This document shows, one piece after another, positions 21,062 to 21,591 of a stretch of 21,591 bases of DNA. The notes below the pieces were generated by a model that worked only from the letters and a program-made list of their open reading frames with translations, was not told the origin of the DNA and made no database searches. The DNA is from a virus, in the IMG/VR virus record IMGVR_UViG_3300009181_000407, positions 1 through 21,591 of that record; one strand, 5' to 3'. Every line of letters starts with the position of its first letter. The stretch's first letter is position 1. The position numbers and the translations under genes are program-made.

Positions 21062-21591
21062 CAGTTCCTCCCGTTATGGGCACACTCAAGCACTAAACAA
21101 TGCTTCTTGCATAGTCCGCTAGGGCGGGGATTCCACACATTGTTGGCGTATGAAAGCTTCATACGGCTGTGCTCTGCGAACCATTTCGCCCACATCTTAT
21201 CCTGATTTTCGATATCGTACGAGTCTTTAATAAAGTTTTTTGAGACCACAAAAAGTAGCCCACCTTTGACCCGTTTTACTTGGGGGAAGTGCTTAAAAAT
21301 AGCTAACGCCATCAACTCCAGTTGGTCGGTATCGGCATACTTGGCAGACTTACCTGTCTTGTAGTCTACGCACCGTGCTTCTTCTCCGTTAATTATTAGT
21401 AAGTCGGCAACACCACGCCACCAAACATTTGAGTCTTTAAATCCACAAGGCTCTAAGTTCTCAGTCAGCCCGAACTCATACTCACAGTACTTATCACCCG
21501 CTAACTGTCTTAAGTTATCGAGGGTTGGTTTGGCATAGTTAAACTGCGGAGGTAGTGGTACGTCATCACGTACGTAATGTTCTGCTGCCGA
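21061..21591 (-). CDS. RecB/Cas4-like PD-(D/E)XK nuclease, N-terminus outside the window
   Basis: The minus-strand frame ending at 21061 is open to the right edge of the window, giving 176 visible C-terminal residues. It carries the PD-(D/E)XK core: WRGVADLLIING (D63 of the visible part), then CVDYKTGKSAKY (D76, K78) and the helix DTDQLELMALA (Q90, E92) characteristic of RecB/Cas4-type nucleases. After the core, the C-terminus reads GLCKKHCLVLECAHNG, a C-x3-C-x4-C cluster reminiscent of the cysteines that hold the Fe-S cluster in Cas4/AddB-type enzymes. It probably acts as a DNA exonuclease in replication or recombination, in the same operon as the helicase. The missing N-terminus would show whether a further cluster cysteine is present. 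No CRISPR array or cas1/cas2 is in view. Confidence 0.82.
   Translation of the reverse strand, partial: SAAEHYVRDDVPLPPQFNYAKPTLDNLRQLAGDKYCEYEFGLTENLEPCGFKDSNVWWRGVADLLIINGEEARCVDYKTGKSAKYADTDQLELMALAIFKHFPQVKRVKGGLLFVVSKNFIKDSYDIENQDKMWAKWFAEHSRMKLSYANNVWNPRPSGLCKKHCLVLECAHNGRN

Noticed and set aside
21061-21591. Cas4-like nuclease as part of a CRISPR-Cas locus
   Set aside because: No repeats, cas1 or cas2 are nearby. The neighbours are phage replication genes.

Overview
The window looks like part of the genome of a short-tailed (podovirus-like) double-stranded DNA phage of a bacterium. It is densely packed, with strong Shine-Dalgarno sites, several start/stop overlaps, and no host-like metabolic genes, tRNAs, rRNAs, integrase or insertion sequences. 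The protein styles (P22 gp10-like tail hub with repeat inserts, C1q-like surface protein, Q-rich ejection proteins, a giant metallopeptidase-bearing virion protein, an AEP-type primase-helicase) recall uncultivated aquatic phages. That comparison is from memory and was not searched.

Left part (1-14098, + strand): the lysis and virion module. In order: the 3' end of a GH24 endolysin, a tail-hub/DNA-stabilisation protein with FCCH-like repeats, a C1q/TNF-like jelly-roll protein, an unrecognised 474-aa protein with a conserved C-terminal signature, a GNAT-like protein placed like T7 gp13, and three proteins placed like T7 gp14, gp15 and gp16. The last is a 2147-residue protein with a HEAGH zinc-peptidase motif. 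Genes touch, overlap or are a few bases apart, so they probably share one transcript.

Junction (14099-14189): the two modules converge here. The only clear terminator is a hairpin whose T-tract serves the leftward transcript.

Right part (14190-21591, - strand, read leftward): the replication module. In transcription order: a RecB/Cas4-like PD-(D/E)XK nuclease (5' end outside the window), a small HNH-like basic protein, a structured leader, an SNF2-type helicase, a coiled-coil protein, an excisionase-type helix-turn-helix protein, a four-cysteine protein with an acidic tail (possible ssDNA-binding protein), a primase-helicase fusion, and a 90-aa protein. No DNA polymerase is inside the window.

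The most unexpected signal is a perfect 14-bp palindrome GTTTCACGTGAAAC at 16847-16860, inside the primase-helicase gene. It equals the core of the bacterial chromosomal parS site bound by ParB. Other points worth attention are a repeat nested inside another repeat in the tail hub, a hairpin-rich leader upstream of the helicase, short peptide signatures shared by two virion proteins, and a ribosome-binding leader sequence copied onto the opposite strand at the module junction.
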